64,000 nucleotides of DNA from Rhynchopus euleeides (lineage: Eukaryota; Euglenozoa; Diplonemea; Diplonemida; Diplonemidae). Numbering within the stretch: position 1 is the first letter of the stretch; every line of letters starts with the position of its first letter. The notes below the pieces were generated by a model. The model made no database searches. It was not told where the DNA came from and saw only the letters and a list, made by a program, of their open reading frames with translations. A program made the position numbers and the translations under genes. The stretch lies in the NCBI GenBank assembly GCA_963210315.1, contig OY723247.1, forward strand, positions 372,001 through 436,000, read 5' to 3'. Below, one piece after another: positions 25,501 to 35,325 of this stretch.

Positions 25501-28451
25501 TACTGCTCTCCGGCCTGCAGGCGCGCCTGCGACCCCATGACCCAGTGGACCCGCCCCAGCTCAGACGACAGCGACCCCGTCTCCCACGAGCACGCAGACA
25601 GCACAGCACACTGCGCCTCCGCCGCCGCACAGCCGCCCGCCGAGGCAGGCACGACCGCCACCCGGTCCTGCGCGCCCAGGCCGTGCCCATCCGTCCCGGG
25701 GTGCACCGCCATGCGTGCTGCCGCACCACACCCCTCGATAGCAAAGAGCGGCAGCGGGTCCGCACACTGCAGCGACAGCGAGTCCATGTAAGCCGGCACG
25801 CGCGACGAGTACGTCGTCACCTTCGACACCGACGAAAACTTCTCCGGCAGCGGCGCGCTTGCCAGCACAGCCGCCCCGTCCAGGCTGATGCTGAAGGTGT
25901 GTGCCTTCCAGTCGAACACCACGCTGATCACCTGGAAGCGGTCTGCCACCACCGGGGCCACGTACTCGTAGAGGTAGCTGCTGGGGGCTGCGGTGTCAGT
26001 GGTGCGGAAGCCCAGCCGGTGCAGGTACCCGTACTGCAGGTTCACCGAGTTGCTCGACTCGTCAACGAGCGACACCGAGAGCCGCCCGTACCGCGTGTCT
26101 GCCAGGCGCACCGCCATGGAGACGGCAGCAGGCTGCACCGCTGCCCCCACGGGCTGGAACGTGCCGAAGGCGTAGGCGGACGTGAACTGCAGCGCCCCGC
26201 GCCCCTCGTGCACCGTGCGCGTCGTGATGGCTGCCCGTGAGACCAGGTCGACAGGGATGTCGGTACTGCTCTCGAACCCCCACGTCTTGCTCTGCGGGCA
26301 CGCCCCCGCCAGCTGGAAGCGCAGTGCCGCCCCGGCAGTGTCCGGCAGATGGCCGCTCCTGAACATCGACCCTGTAAGCCGCACCGACACTGTCTCGTCC
26401 ACGGTGGGCGCCAGAGCCGGTGCCACCCTCAGCGGCCCCACCGTCAGCACGTGCCCCTCAATCGTCACAAGCGTGTCCGCCTGTGCCAGCGGCAGCAGCG
26501 CCTCGCGGTGCGCGTTCCACCCCTGCGGCGACGGGAGGTCTGCCACCAGCGCCTCGATCACGCGCCGCTTGTTCGCACGCGTGTTGACCCACGTGTCCGT
26601 GGCCCCCGCAACCGTCAGCACCAGGGCCTGCTGCTGCAGGTGGCTCTCCGTCGCCCCACGCAGCTGCGCGGCCGTCACCCCGTCGGCCAGCGGGCCCGCC
26701 ATCGCGACAAAGTGTGTGCACCACGCCTGGAACTCGTCGACCCACCCCCCGTTCCCGTCGAAGGTGACAAGGTTCATCCCAGCAAAGCACTCCCTGTGCA
26801 TCTTCACACCCTCCGCAACCAGCTTCCCGTCCAGCAGCACCGACACCTTGCGCCCGGCCCAGTCCAACCGCATCTCCACGAAGTAGAAGCGACGTGCCTG
26901 CAGCACCCCCTCGTCAGCCAGCTCCTTGTTCTGCACCTGGAACACGCCCTGCGCGTTGCGCATCACGTTTGTGCACTCCGTCCTTCCGGAAAACAACCTC
27001 ATGCGCTGGGACCCCGCCAGCCCTGCCATGTAGAAGGTAACCTTCGTCGGCGCAATCGCCGCCATCCCCAGAGATGCAGAGTACTGCCGCCCGTTCCCCG
27101 GGACCCCGACGCGCATGCTGCCCCCGCCCTCGGCGTGGAAGGAGGTGTCCACATCCCCCGTGGACCACGCCCCCACGTCCCCGTCGTCGAAGTCGGTCGC
27201 CTGGTTGGCCACACACCCCGCCTGTGCGCTGCAGTCCACCCCGCCGTACCCCAGGTCGCACACGCATGGGCTCTGCAGCCCCCCGACGCACACACCGTGC
27301 CCGCTGCACACGCGCGCGTCGTCCCCCCCGATCCCGAAGCACACCGCCTCCGACCGCGCCACGTGCACCGACACCGAGCACGTCGCCGCCGCCCCGTCCG
27401 ACCCGGTGAAGGTGGCGCTCAGCACGTACGTCTTCCCGGCATCCGCCACCGTCGGGGTGAAGCGCAGCGTTGTGAACCCCATGTCCCCGATGCTCGCCCC
27501 CGCCGCCACGCTCGTCGTGACGCGCCCGCCTGGCGCCGTCATTGCACCGTACGACACGGACATCGTCTCCGGGGGGCTGTACACCGCGTTGAAATCCATG
27601 TCCCACGACCGCGAGTGCGGGATCACGTGCGTCGCGTTCGTCAGCACCGACCCCATGCACAGCGGCCGCGGCAGCCGTGCCACGCACCCGCCGTACATGA
27701 AGTTGATTGCCGCCGCGTCCCACGGGCTCAGCGCCCTGCGCTGCCCGATCTTCACCGGCGCGATGATGGTGTACTCCCCGTCCGAACTGAAGGCGCGTGC
27801 GGGGTAGTGCATGATCGACCCGTAGTCGTACGGCCCGATATCACGCCCGGTCCCTGCCATCTTCGCCATGTTCCGCCCCGCCTCAGGCTTGATGTGCGCG
27901 TAGTCCACCACCACGTTCTCGTCACGGTCCTTCCGCGACTGTTCGTGCAGCAGCCCAAGCGCGTGCCCGAGCTCGTGAATCGTCGACCCGCGCCCGCACC
28001 CGGAGAGTGTCACTTTCGTCACCCCATTGGAGGCGGCCCCGACATACGAGCTGCACTGTGGCCCGGAGATGAACCGCATGTACGGCTTTGTGCACGTCGC
28101 CTCCTCCGTGCACATCGTGAACCGGATGCAGGTCTTCGACTCCCACTCCACAATCGCCTCTGCAATCCGCGTGTCGTTCGTGAACAGCGGGCCCCGCAGC
28201 GGTGTCTCCGTCACCTCTGTATCGATGAAGTAGTGCACCCGCCCCTGCGGGAACAGCTGCGACCGCCGCACCAGCGGCGACGTCGCCAGCGCCTCCCCCT
28301 CACGCCCGTCCCGCTCCACCCACATGTCCCCCTCCACGAGCACACGCTCCGCCACACACTCACCCTGCACAGCCGCCAGCACGAGCACAGCTACTGCGAG
28401 GGTGCTGCCGCCGTGCCGCCGTGGTTCCCCTGCCCCGCGTGCCTGCGCCAT
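22515..28451 (-). CDS. Secreted astacin metalloprotease with Pro/Thr stalk and degenerate sulfatase domain
   Basis: A single-exon gene of 1978 residues from the ATG at 28451. A signal peptide (STLAVAVLVLAAVQGECVA) precedes an astacin (M12A) catalytic domain with the zinc motif HELGHALGLLHE at 159-170 and the Met-turn SIMHY at 212-216. An EGF-like Cys-rich piece follows (GLQSPCVCDLGYGGVDC), then two LamG-like beta-rich modules. A Pro/Thr/Ala repeat stalk occupies about 1005-1505. The C-terminal 470 residues resemble a type-I sulfatase (SVPSRFSFLTGRHASR, YETIHSGDWGLHG, HMWVDDALG). The key Cys/Ser position is Ser (SVPSR), the first-strand Asp pair is missing (NIVAFVPRQVDF), and the later Asp-Asn is Asp-Ile. 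The sulfatase is therefore probably a binding domain, not an enzyme. Extracellular or surface location is likely. Confidence 0.9.
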   Translation of the reverse strand: MAQARGAGEPRRHGGSTLAVAVLVLAAVQGECVAERVLVEGDMWVERDGREGEALATSPLVRRSQLFPQGRVHYFIDTEVTETPLRGPLFTNDTRIAEAIVEWESKTCIRFTMCTEEATCTKPYMRFISGPQCSSYVGAASNGVTKVTLSGCGRGSTIHELGHALGLLHEQSRKDRDENVVVDYAHIKPEAGRNMAKMAGTGRDIGPYDYGSIMHYPARAFSSDGEYTIIAPVKIGQRRALSPWDAAAINFMYGGCVARLPRPLCMGSVLTNATHVIPHSRSWDMDFNAVYSPPETMSVSYGAMTAPGGRVTTSVAAGASIGDMGFTTLRFTPTVADAGKTYVLSATFTGSDGAAATCSVSVHVARSEAVCFGIGGDDARVCSGHGVCVGGLQSPCVCDLGYGGVDCSAQAGCVANQATDFDDGDVGAWSTGDVDTSFHAEGGGSMRVGVPGNGRQYSASLGMAAIAPTKVTFYMAGLAGSQRMRLFSGRTECTNVMRNAQGVFQVQNKELADEGVLQARRFYFVEMRLDWAGRKVSVLLDGKLVAEGVKMHRECFAGMNLVTFDGNGGWVDEFQAWCTHFVAMAGPLADGVTAAQLRGATESHLQQQALVLTVAGATDTWVNTRANKRRVIEALVADLPSPQGWNAHREALLPLAQADTLVTIEGHVLTVGPLRVAPALAPTVDETVSVRLTGSMFRSGHLPDTAGAALRFQLAGACPQSKTWGFESSTDIPVDLVSRAAITTRTVHEGRGALQFTSAYAFGTFQPVGAAVQPAAVSMAVRLADTRYGRLSVSLVDESSNSVNLQYGYLHRLGFRTTDTAAPSSYLYEYVAPVVADRFQVISVVFDWKAHTFSISLDGAAVLASAPLPEKFSSVSKVTTYSSRVPAYMDSLSLQCADPLPLFAIEGCGAAARMAVHPGTDGHGLGAQDRVAVVPASAGGCAAAEAQCAVLSACSWETGSLSSELGRVHWVMGSQARLQAGEQYRVCYFRKSTGRYDMLGETFTGCGAGAPPPAPSTTVPETLAPNTDAPATGSPATPAPETDAPATPSPATPAPVTPAPRTPAPSTDAPDTVSPATPAPATSAPPTSAPQTPAPETDAPATFAPATPAPRTPAPSTDAPATASPATPSPATPAPRTPAPSTDAPATGSPATPAPETDAPATPSPATPAPVTSAPRTLAPSTDAPDTVSPATPAPATSAPPTSAPQTPAPETDAPATLAPATPAPRTPAPITDAPATASPATPAPETDAPATPSPATPAPATRAPRTPSPATPAPVTSAPRTPAPSTDAPDTVSPATSAPETSAPPTSAPQTPAPETDAPATLAPATPAPRTPAPSTDAPATASPATPSPATPAPATRAPRTPSPATPAPVTSAPRTPAPSTDAPDTVSPATPAPETSAPPTSAPQTPAPETDAPATLAPATPAPRTPAPSTDAPATASPATPSPATPAPVTPAPRTPAPSTYAPATSASPTSAPRTLAPKTDAPATPSPATHAPPTVAPRTAAPRTGAPACSGKGCRRPNIVAFVPRQVDFVWDEAPLAVSGMPPMPHMDRVRAEGAVFQRAYSSAGDSVPSRFSFLTGRHASRSWTLRRGAARKVAQWNGRVRVSGRGIRLTGVDAADNLQAALARSGYETIHSGDWGLHGTGGLRKNYKLLQQSIRKTGFTQVASAYLPLGRKGGLNPATGERWSHNPEWLVNTSLAAVGAAVSAGKPFFLHMAPTGPRLPATKAALDFDARVTPAGLLEAAPQTTMRPRAELWAAAVAAVEASGLPPSRADKFAGHMWVDDALGAVLDGLDALGVLDETLVLVASDISTVGRALQEGRTRVMQAVRFPAEVVPGTQVSSVVTHTDTAATLLDLAGARDAATGGLDGASWRAEAAGAGAPPTTVPKVMEHKLVRAVVAGRWKYIDYGATSRAKPGLFDLATDPAGRTNLAGLAQHADTVAVMASYLACHDADTGLAPGAQGCAAPLIANEFSQSS
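23940..25425. repeat. Coding minisatellite of the Pro/Thr-rich stalk
   Basis: About 1.5 kb of imperfect 30/36-bp units coding for APxTxAPxT-type peptides (for example APETDAPATPSPATPAP), grouped in larger blocks of roughly 300 bp that have been copied several times. The open frames on the plus strand here are artefacts of the repeat. Many Thr/Ser residues suggest O-glycosylation. Confidence 0.9.
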
Positions 28452-29028
28452 CTGTTCCGCCGCACTGCCTTCTTCTTTCCTCCCCCCTTCGGCTGTGAGG
28501 CCCCAACGGCGGAACGGGGTGTAAATCTTTCCTCTCTGCCTATCACCTGGGGATGGGGGCTGGTGTGTCTCTACCCTCGACGAGAGTTTTTTAAAAGCAC
28601 ACCCGTGTGAGCGGAAAGCGCCCCACCACAGCTGCAACCAAACGTGCTCTGTATACCAACCCCACCCTTCATCAGGCTCAGGGTGTGATCAGTTCAGGGT
28701 TTTTTGTGTGTAGAAGCGTCAACGCAACAAACAAAAGGAAATTCATCAGAGCGGTTGCAGCTGTGAAGTGATAGGGCGCTTTTAAAATAGTATATCTCCT
28801 TCTTCTTCACCTACCACACGAACAGGCCTTGTCTCCTGTGTGGATCATGTGTAGCTCTGATGAATTGTGCAGCACAGATTCCTCCCGAAGAGAGAGGGAC
28901 GTTTGGATTAGAGTCCATGTCGTGACAGCCGACGGCCATCCGCCCCCTTTTCTCACGTAGACCGCGCGTCCCGTTCTCTTGCAGTTGTTCTCAAGCCGCA
29001 AAACGCGGGGGGGGGGGGGGGGGGGGGG
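28452..29028. other. Upstream region of the astacin-sulfatase gene
   Basis: 577 bp without a supported gene. It holds the 5' flank of the astacin-sulfatase gene and ends in a long G run (about 29008-29028) next to the inverted-repeat element. A CTCACAG followed by a purine-rich leader lies ~50 nt upstream of the ATG and could be a splice acceptor. This is only suggestive. Confidence 0.4.
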
Positions 29029-29030
29029 TA

Positions 29031-30178
29031 GGGGGGGTCAAATGCCACCCTTTTACGTGGACAAACACGATTTTTCAAAAAACCGGCGCAGAGGCCCCAA
29101 AGCCCCCGTAAACCCTCCAAACCCCCCCAGATCGGTCCGGAAACCCATCGAACCCCACTTTTCCACCATTCCGGGCACCTCAGGTGCCCGAATTGGGGTA
29201 CCTAAATTTTGTGCCACCGTTTGGTACCGGACAGTGCCACTGTGTGGGAGGTTGGAAAAGAAAATGCCCCAACACACCACATCTGAGGGTTGCAATGCAT
29301 GTTGCTTGCCAACCACGTCATCCGGTGGGTGTCAGGCGCTATGTAGGTGGCATTAGCCAGGTCTTCGATGAGTTCTGGCTTGTATATGTACCTCCCTGCC
29401 ACCATGCACCGGGAGGCTGCCTGTAGGTACGGAACAAGTCCAGATGGTCGTGTGATTCCTGTGCAGCAGTGCTCCACAACCGGGATGTGTTGACAACGAC
29501 TGTTGCAACACGAGCTGTACATTCCGGGAACACACGAAGTGCGCTGTCGTGGTACCCATTGTGCCAGAATTGGTAGTTGCTGCGGTCTACTTTGCCTGGC
29601 CCAAGAGCACTGGTACTGAACGGTGCAATATGCGTGGCGAGGTGAATGCAACGGAAGGGCGCAAAGTCAATACAGCTCTCGGATGGCGGGTGGTGGTGCC
29701 ACTAGTGTGTGACGTTCACTCGAGGATACAACGCATCACAATGAATCAGCAACCGTGGACCGAGTACAATACGCTCTCTGTGGCTGGTGTGGGGGACAAA
29801 GGCAGTGCCTGTGCCGCAGGCAGGGAGGTACATATACAAGCCAGAACACATCGAAGACCTGGCTCATGCCACCTACATAGCGCCTGACACCCACCGGATG
29901 ACGTGGTTGGCAAGCAACATGCATTGCAACCCTCAGATGTGGTGTGTTGGGGCATTTTCTTTTCCAACCTCCCACACAGTGGCACTGTCCGGTACCAAAC
30001 GGTGGCACAAAATTTAGGTACCCCAATTCGGGCACCTGAGGTGCCCGGAATGGTGGAAAAGTGGGGTTCGATGGGTTTCCGGACCGATCTGGGGGGGTTT
30101 GGAGGGTTTACGGGGGCTTTGGGGCCTCTGCGCCGGTTTTTTGAAAAATCGTGTTTGTCACCCCCATTTGACCCCCCC
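29031..30178. mobile_element. Non-autonomous DNA transposon with ~370-bp terminal inverted repeats
   Basis: The outer ends are GGGGGGGTCAAATG and its complement, flanked on both sides by TA (29029-29030 and 30179-30180). The two arms (about 29031-29400 and 29815-30178) match almost throughout, so single strands would fold into a long hairpin. The ~400-bp centre has no coding capacity. The TA flanks fit a Tc1/mariner-like target duplication, but no transposase is present to confirm the family. It abuts the next transposon and shares its TA. Confidence 0.85.
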
Positions 30179-30195
30179 TAGGCATACAGTGCAAA

Positions 30196-30441
30196 CGATA
30201 ATTATTATCGCACATATACCAGATACGATAATTTTCGGAAAATTATCGCATACGATAATTTATTATCGCATACGATAATCCATTATCGTATGATGCGATA
30301 ATCCCATTATCGTATACGAACGGATACGATAATTATTATCGTATATTATCGCATACGATAATCCCATTATCGTATGTTATCGCATACGATAATAATTATC
30401 GTATCCGGTCGTATACGATAATGGGATTATCGTATGCGATA
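30196..30441. repeat. Subterminal palindrome cluster, left end of hAT-like element
   Basis: At least eight copies of ATTATCG, paired as ATTATCG(T/C)ATACGATAAT palindromes. The right end has a shorter cluster (33396-33486). Repeated subterminal motifs are where hAT transposases bind. Confidence 0.8.
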
Positions 30442-30678
30442 CTTACTGGGTTGCACTATTCTTGAACACCACTGCCCTCGTCAGATTCCTTCACATACTC
30501 GTCCGTCATCAGGATTCATCGCCCCCCCCCCCCCCAGTCCCTTCAACACCCTCGATGTCATCAGACATCGAGACAGAATTCGTCATCCCCCCCCCCCACC
30601 CGCCCACCGAACAGCACAGGAACCACATCACGGACAGACGACCTGGCACGCCGCCCCCCCCCCCCCCCATCCCCCCTT

Positions 30679-33006
30679 CTAAATGATATCCATCTCAGTC
30701 TCGGATTCGTCCTCCTCAGAGGAATCATCAGAGACATAGTCCCTTTCGAGGGCTTCTGCGAACCGGTTGCTCTTGTCGAAGTAGCCGAGGAGGTCGCCGT
30801 TCCGCTGCAAGAACAGACGATCCGCGTAGGTCTTCGTCGAGATGTTCGACCCCCGCTTGGACTTGCGGGACTCTGCCGTCGAAAACACACTGTCGACCTG
30901 TGTGACCGACACAGGCGTGCGGAGCCAAGCCACCACATGTGGCGCCAGGATGGGGAACAGCTTCCTCCCCTTCTCCAGCCAGAACGCAATCGGGGTGTCG
31001 GTCTGCAGGGATTCGGCAGGGGCATTGAGGTACTGTGTGAACTCCGCCCAGCACTCGTCGTCAGCAAGGGCATGGAAATCCACGGCCCACACCAGCTGGT
31101 TTGTGATGTCGGGGAAGTCGTCGAAGTCAGCCATCAGCACGGTTTCCGGGTCGAAGATGAGCGCCATCTCGAACCTCGCCTTCGACGGCCAAGACTCCCA
31201 GGCATCCTTCAGCAAGGTGCGGATAGGAGCAGGATAACTGGTGTTCGTCACCACCTTCTGGTACTCCTCCGTGATAGTCCGCACTTTGATGTGCCCCAGA
31301 CGGGCTTCCGGGTTCTGCACCCATCGCACGAGCCACAGCACCGGCTCCACCATCTCAGCCACAGCCACCGTCTCGCTGACGTGCTCTTCCCATGTTCCCT
31401 TCTGGATGTGCTCAGAGAGCTGCCTGAGAGTGAGTGGCTTCTTCTTCCTCGCCATCTCCACGCTGACGAACTGCAGCAGCATCGCACACCGGGTCTGCAG
31501 GTGGACTGTCAGGTCGAACATCGCTGCCCATCGAGTGTCCGAAGTAGAGGCGGGTTGCTGAGGGCTGGACACCTCCACATTGGCGGCGTGGGTGTCGTCT
31601 GTTTCCGCCACAAAGGCGGCAGCCCGCTCCAGCACCACCGCATCGGTATCTGTGACGTTCACGGATGGGAGAAGCTTGCGGAGCGCACGCACCGCTCCGC
31701 GGTCGAGAGCGGTGCGCACACGCAAATGAGTGTCACGGATGTTCGTTGCAGCATCATGCATCCTCTCCGCCCCCTGTGCCTGAAACTTCTTCCAACGGTG
31801 CCGGCGCGACTTGCACCCGAAGAACTGCGACACCAGCGTGCAGAAGGCATACGCCCGGGGGTATGACTGGCGCACTGCTCGCTTCAACGCTGCGTTGAGG
31901 TGGTGGCCCAGGCAGTAGATGCCCTCCTCCTTCTTGTCGCCAAACGCCTTGACGTTCACCGACCCGAAGTCAGCGACAACTGTACTGCGGGTAATGCCGT
32001 ACAGTTCCCGCACCTCGTCAAGCACATCCCCGACGTCCTCTGCGTTGTGCACCTCGCCGTCACCACGCACTTTCGACAGGAGGAGCACTCCCCTGCCTCC
32101 CACGTAGGCGACGACCGACATGATGGCAAAGCCAAGATGCCGCAGGCCTGTTCCATCAACGCCCAACGCCACCGGCCGGCCGGTGATGCAGTCGCGGATC
32201 TTCTTCTGGATCTCCGCGACGAACAGCGGGGCCTTGCCCAGCAGCGTCCGGGGCTTCGGCAGAGGGGTGGTCATCGGCAGCGCAAGGATAGACGCCTGGT
32301 GAGGCGTGATCCCCGCAATCACAAGGGCAAGTGCCCATGCCTTTTGAAATGATGCGGTGGTCGTGGGATCGCTCTTCGTGGTTGAAACACAGGGGGCCGC
32401 CTGCACTGGCGCTTCCTTCGATGTGGTCTGGTGCGCCTTCGTGTCGGTCACGTGTTTCTTTGCCACTGTCGATTCAGCATGCTTTACGACGATGCTACAG
32501 AGGTTGCACCACAGGACTTCGTCCGATAATGTCCGGGGGGGGTTTGCATCAAGCAGCATGGTGCGAGTTTCGAACGGGAGGTCCTCCACCGACTTGATCG
32601 TGTAGGCCGCAGCAACTGTGGCGTCGTACCTCGCCAGTTGCTGCAGCCGCTGCCTGGCTGTTACCAAGGAGATCCTCTTCTTGGCAGCAGCCTCGTCTGC
32701 GGCTTCCTCCACCGTTTTTCTGAGTTTTATCGTGTCCAGGCGTTTCTGCGCGCTCTCCGATTTTCCCGCGGGCTTTGGTGCTGTCTTCTTGGGGGCTGGC
32801 TTCTTCGCTGCTGGCTTCTTTGGGGGTGGCTTTTTCACGGCCGCCTTTTTCGCTGAGGGCTTCTTGTCCTTCCCCCCCGTGACGCGACGGCGTTTCTGGT
32901 CCGGCTCGTCCTCATCACTGCCCTCTTCCTCGTCATCGCCGTCATCATCTTCCTCTGCGTCATCCTCCGTTGTTGTGTCGTCTTTTATCCTACGACGACG
33001 AGACAT
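30679..33006 (-). CDS. hAT-family transposase
   Basis: 775 residues from the ATG at 33006 (MSRRRRIKDD). An in-frame ATG at 33216 would add 70 residues of 5' leader and is less likely. An acidic tract and a Lys/Pro/Ala-rich basic region precede a BED-type zinc finger (WCNLC…KKHVTDTKAHQ). The catalytic core shows the first Asp (LGVDGTGLRHLG), the second Asp (VVADFGSVNVKAF) and the hAT CxxH helix motif (CLGHHLNAAL). The C terminus has the hAT dimerisation region (WLEKGRKLFPIL, VDSVFSTAESRKSKRGSN). No stop or frameshift is seen, so it may be active. Confidence 0.9.
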   Translation of the reverse strand: MSRRRRIKDDTTTEDDAEEDDDGDDEEEGSDEDEPDQKRRRVTGGKDKKPSAKKAAVKKPPPKKPAAKKPAPKKTAPKPAGKSESAQKRLDTIKLRKTVEEAADEAAAKKRISLVTARQRLQQLARYDATVAAAYTIKSVEDLPFETRTMLLDANPPRTLSDEVLWCNLCSIVVKHAESTVAKKHVTDTKAHQTTSKEAPVQAAPCVSTTKSDPTTTASFQKAWALALVIAGITPHQASILALPMTTPLPKPRTLLGKAPLFVAEIQKKIRDCITGRPVALGVDGTGLRHLGFAIMSVVAYVGGRGVLLLSKVRGDGEVHNAEDVGDVLDEVRELYGITRSTVVADFGSVNVKAFGDKKEEGIYCLGHHLNAALKRAVRQSYPRAYAFCTLVSQFFGCKSRRHRWKKFQAQGAERMHDAATNIRDTHLRVRTALDRGAVRALRKLLPSVNVTDTDAVVLERAAAFVAETDDTHAANVEVSSPQQPASTSDTRWAAMFDLTVHLQTRCAMLLQFVSVEMARKKKPLTLRQLSEHIQKGTWEEHVSETVAVAEMVEPVLWLVRWVQNPEARLGHIKVRTITEEYQKVVTNTSYPAPIRTLLKDAWESWPSKARFEMALIFDPETVLMADFDDFPDITNQLVWAVDFHALADDECWAEFTQYLNAPAESLQTDTPIAFWLEKGRKLFPILAPHVVAWLRTPVSVTQVDSVFSTAESRKSKRGSNISTKTYADRLFLQRNGDLLGYFDKSNRFAEALERDYVSDDSSEEDESETEMDII
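31701..31803. repeat. Coding segment duplicated in the transposon's 5' leader
   Basis: This ~100-bp part of the transposase ORF recurs at 33075-33174 in the same orientation with about 90 percent identity, including a shared run TGAAACTTCTTCCAACGGTG. The copy lies upstream of the ATG and in another frame. Confidence 0.9.
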
Positions 33007-33074
33007 TTTTTGATCCCTGGTGTTTCCTGTGGAGGGTGATGGCGATGCAGTCACAACATAGCGATAGACACACG

Positions 33075-33174
33075 GGTCGAGAGCGCACACGCAAATGAGT
33101 GTCACGGATGTGCGTGGCAGTATCCTGTAACCTCTCCGCCCCCCTGTGCCTGAAACTTCTTCCAACGGTGCCAG
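33075..33174. repeat. 5'-leader copy of transposase coding segment
   Basis: Partner of 31701-31803. It differs by small indels and scattered substitutions and lies between the right transposon end and the transposase start. Confidence 0.9.
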
Positions 33175-33502
33175 CTTCATTGACAGGATGCCCCAGACAG
33201 ACATAGTGCTGCGCATGTCATGGCACTATGTGTGTTGTGTCTGCCACCCATTTGTGAGGGACATTCTACACTTCTGAGTGAAGCCCCCCGTCACCAATAA
33301 TTCAAAGAAGCAAAAATGGCAGCTTCCGGCTCCACTTTTACCACTTTTTCAATGTGTTCTGGGCTGATTTCTGGTTTTCCGAAAATCTCAAAAAAATTAT
33401 CGCACCATTATCGTATATTATCGTATACGATAATATACGATAATGGGAGTACGATAATAATTATCGTATGCGATAATAATTATCGTTTGCACTGTATGCC
33501 TA

Positions 33503-35325
33503 GGGGGGGGGGGGGGGGACGGGGCCTCGGAGAGAGAGGGGGGGCGGCTCTTCTGCCCAGACATAGGGACGAACCAACGACGGGTGCGCAGGGGGCAGGG
33601 GTTGAGACCCCACCATCAACTGACCAACCAATAAGGGGGTGGGTGCGGGGGGGGGGGGGGGGAGCGGATAGGGTGGGGGGTGGTGGGGTGATGGCGGCAA
33701 AACAAAATAAACAGCGGGCCTTGATTTGGAGAGAGAGAGGGGGGGAGCGGGGGGCGGGGGGGTGGGGGGTGGGGGTGGGGAATGCCGTTTGATATAAGAT
33801 TATGCTTCACTGCCCCTCTCCCCCTCTCCCCCTCTTCCCCACGTATTAGGTGGTGTTGCCCTCCCTCACAAATAGATGACCCACCCCATCCCCTCTCCCC
33901 ATCCACACCCTCCAGCCAAAAAAAATGCAACACCCAAAAAACGGTGGGAAAAGCTTTTGCCCCAGGCAGAAGAAGGATGCCCCAGGTCTTACTCCCACCT
34001 CTCCGCCCCCCCCCCCCCCCCCACCATCCTCCCCCGCTGCTTGGCTTTGCAGGAGTATTTTTTTTTGCTGGAGGAAATACCCAGCAGGCACACCATGGGG
34101 CTAGGGGTTGCTGATCTGTGTCCAGCAGATAACACAGCTCCGCTGTCATGTTGGTGCGCTGCAAAAGAAAAAATGGGGGGGGGGGGGGTCCCCTGTTGGA
34201 GTTTTGGAGGAGGAAGGGAGAGGGGGGGTGGGTGGGTGGGTGGGTGGGGGAGAGGATCCACACCTCATACCTCACACACAAGCATCGGGTTGAGCTGCGA
34301 AACCCCCTCTCTCTCTCCGGCCCTCCCTCTCACCCCGGTATCACCTTCATTCTTTCGTTACGAGATAAAAGAAATGCCCCCCTCCCCCCCCCTTACACCC
34401 CTCTTGGGGAAAGGGGGCCCTGCTCCGCATTAGAAAAGAAGGATGTCATTTTTCAAAAGCGCCGCACACACACACAGTGTGTCAACACACGCATGAATCC
34501 TTTTGGAAAGCGTCGGTGGGCACCTGGTGGGAGGCATGCCTATCCAACCAGTGACCCACCCTTCAAGCCTCCAAGAGGGAATCACGCTGCTCTGACACAC
34601 AGAACACAACACACAGGAGGGGGATCTTCGCTGCAGTGTAGTGCCCGAAAACGGCGCGGTTTTTTTTTGTGTTCGGTGAGCTTCCTCCCTAATCCATAGG
34701 TGAGGGAAAAAACCACCGGGGGGCACAAAAAAAGACTGTCCGAAAAACTTGCCCCCCCCCCCTCCCCAGCAGACGCCCCCCCTCCCTGTGGAACGGGGGT
34801 TTAGGGGGAGCAGAGAGACGGGAGGAGAAACGGGGGGTTCCTGCATAGACCCCCCGCCCTCCAACACTTCCAACCGCCACCCCCCGACAGGGGGAGGGTG
34901 TGATTCCTTAGTGTGTGCACCTGAGACGAACTTCCGCAATCAACACAACACAGCACGACACACGCTTCTTTATTTTTATCAGTTTTTTCGGGAAGCAGGG
35001 GGGGAATAAAACAGCAAAAAAAGAACAAAGCCAAAGGGCGGCTCCGGGGGGGAGGGGGGGGGGGATTCAAGGCTGGACAAATGCTGCATTTTAAAAATAA
35101 AAAACATAAAATAAAATAAAGTAGGGTGGACGACTCGCCCAACTTTTCAGCTAAGCTACTGTGACAAAAAATATTGGCTTCAAAAAAAGAAATTCCTGGG
35201 TTTCTCGGCCACTTTTGAGGTAATTGCGCGACAGTCCTGAAGTTGGAAACCCCAAATGTGGAAAAGCAACACCGAAAACTCGATTTTCGGGCCCCACACT
35301 GTAGACACAATGTGACTTTTCGGGG
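33503..35325. other. Homopolymer-rich, gene-poor DNA
   Basis: Long G and C runs (for example 33503-33519, 33645-33662, 34009-34022) alternate with ordinary sequence. An AT-rich patch lies at about 35080-35210. Open frames here are short and follow the runs, and none shows a domain. I see nothing functional. Confidence 0.5.

Larger units (their letters stand above)
30181..33500 (-). mobile_element. hAT-like DNA transposon, apparently intact
   Basis: Perfect 32-bp terminal inverted repeats start GGCATACAGTGCAAACGATA. The transposase ORF is full length on the minus strand. Both ends carry clusters of ATTATCG(T/C)ATACGATAAT-type palindromes that probably bind transposase. Both ends are flanked by TA, not by a clear 8-bp duplication as hAT elements usually make. 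The flanks are G/C homopolymers, so the true duplication cannot be read with certainty. It sits directly beside the inverted-repeat element. Confidence 0.88.

Noticed and set aside
30173-33508. 8-bp target duplication for the hAT-like element
   Set aside because: The 8 bp on the two sides are inverse (CCCCCCTA and TAGGGGGG), not direct repeats, so no 8-bp duplication can be claimed.
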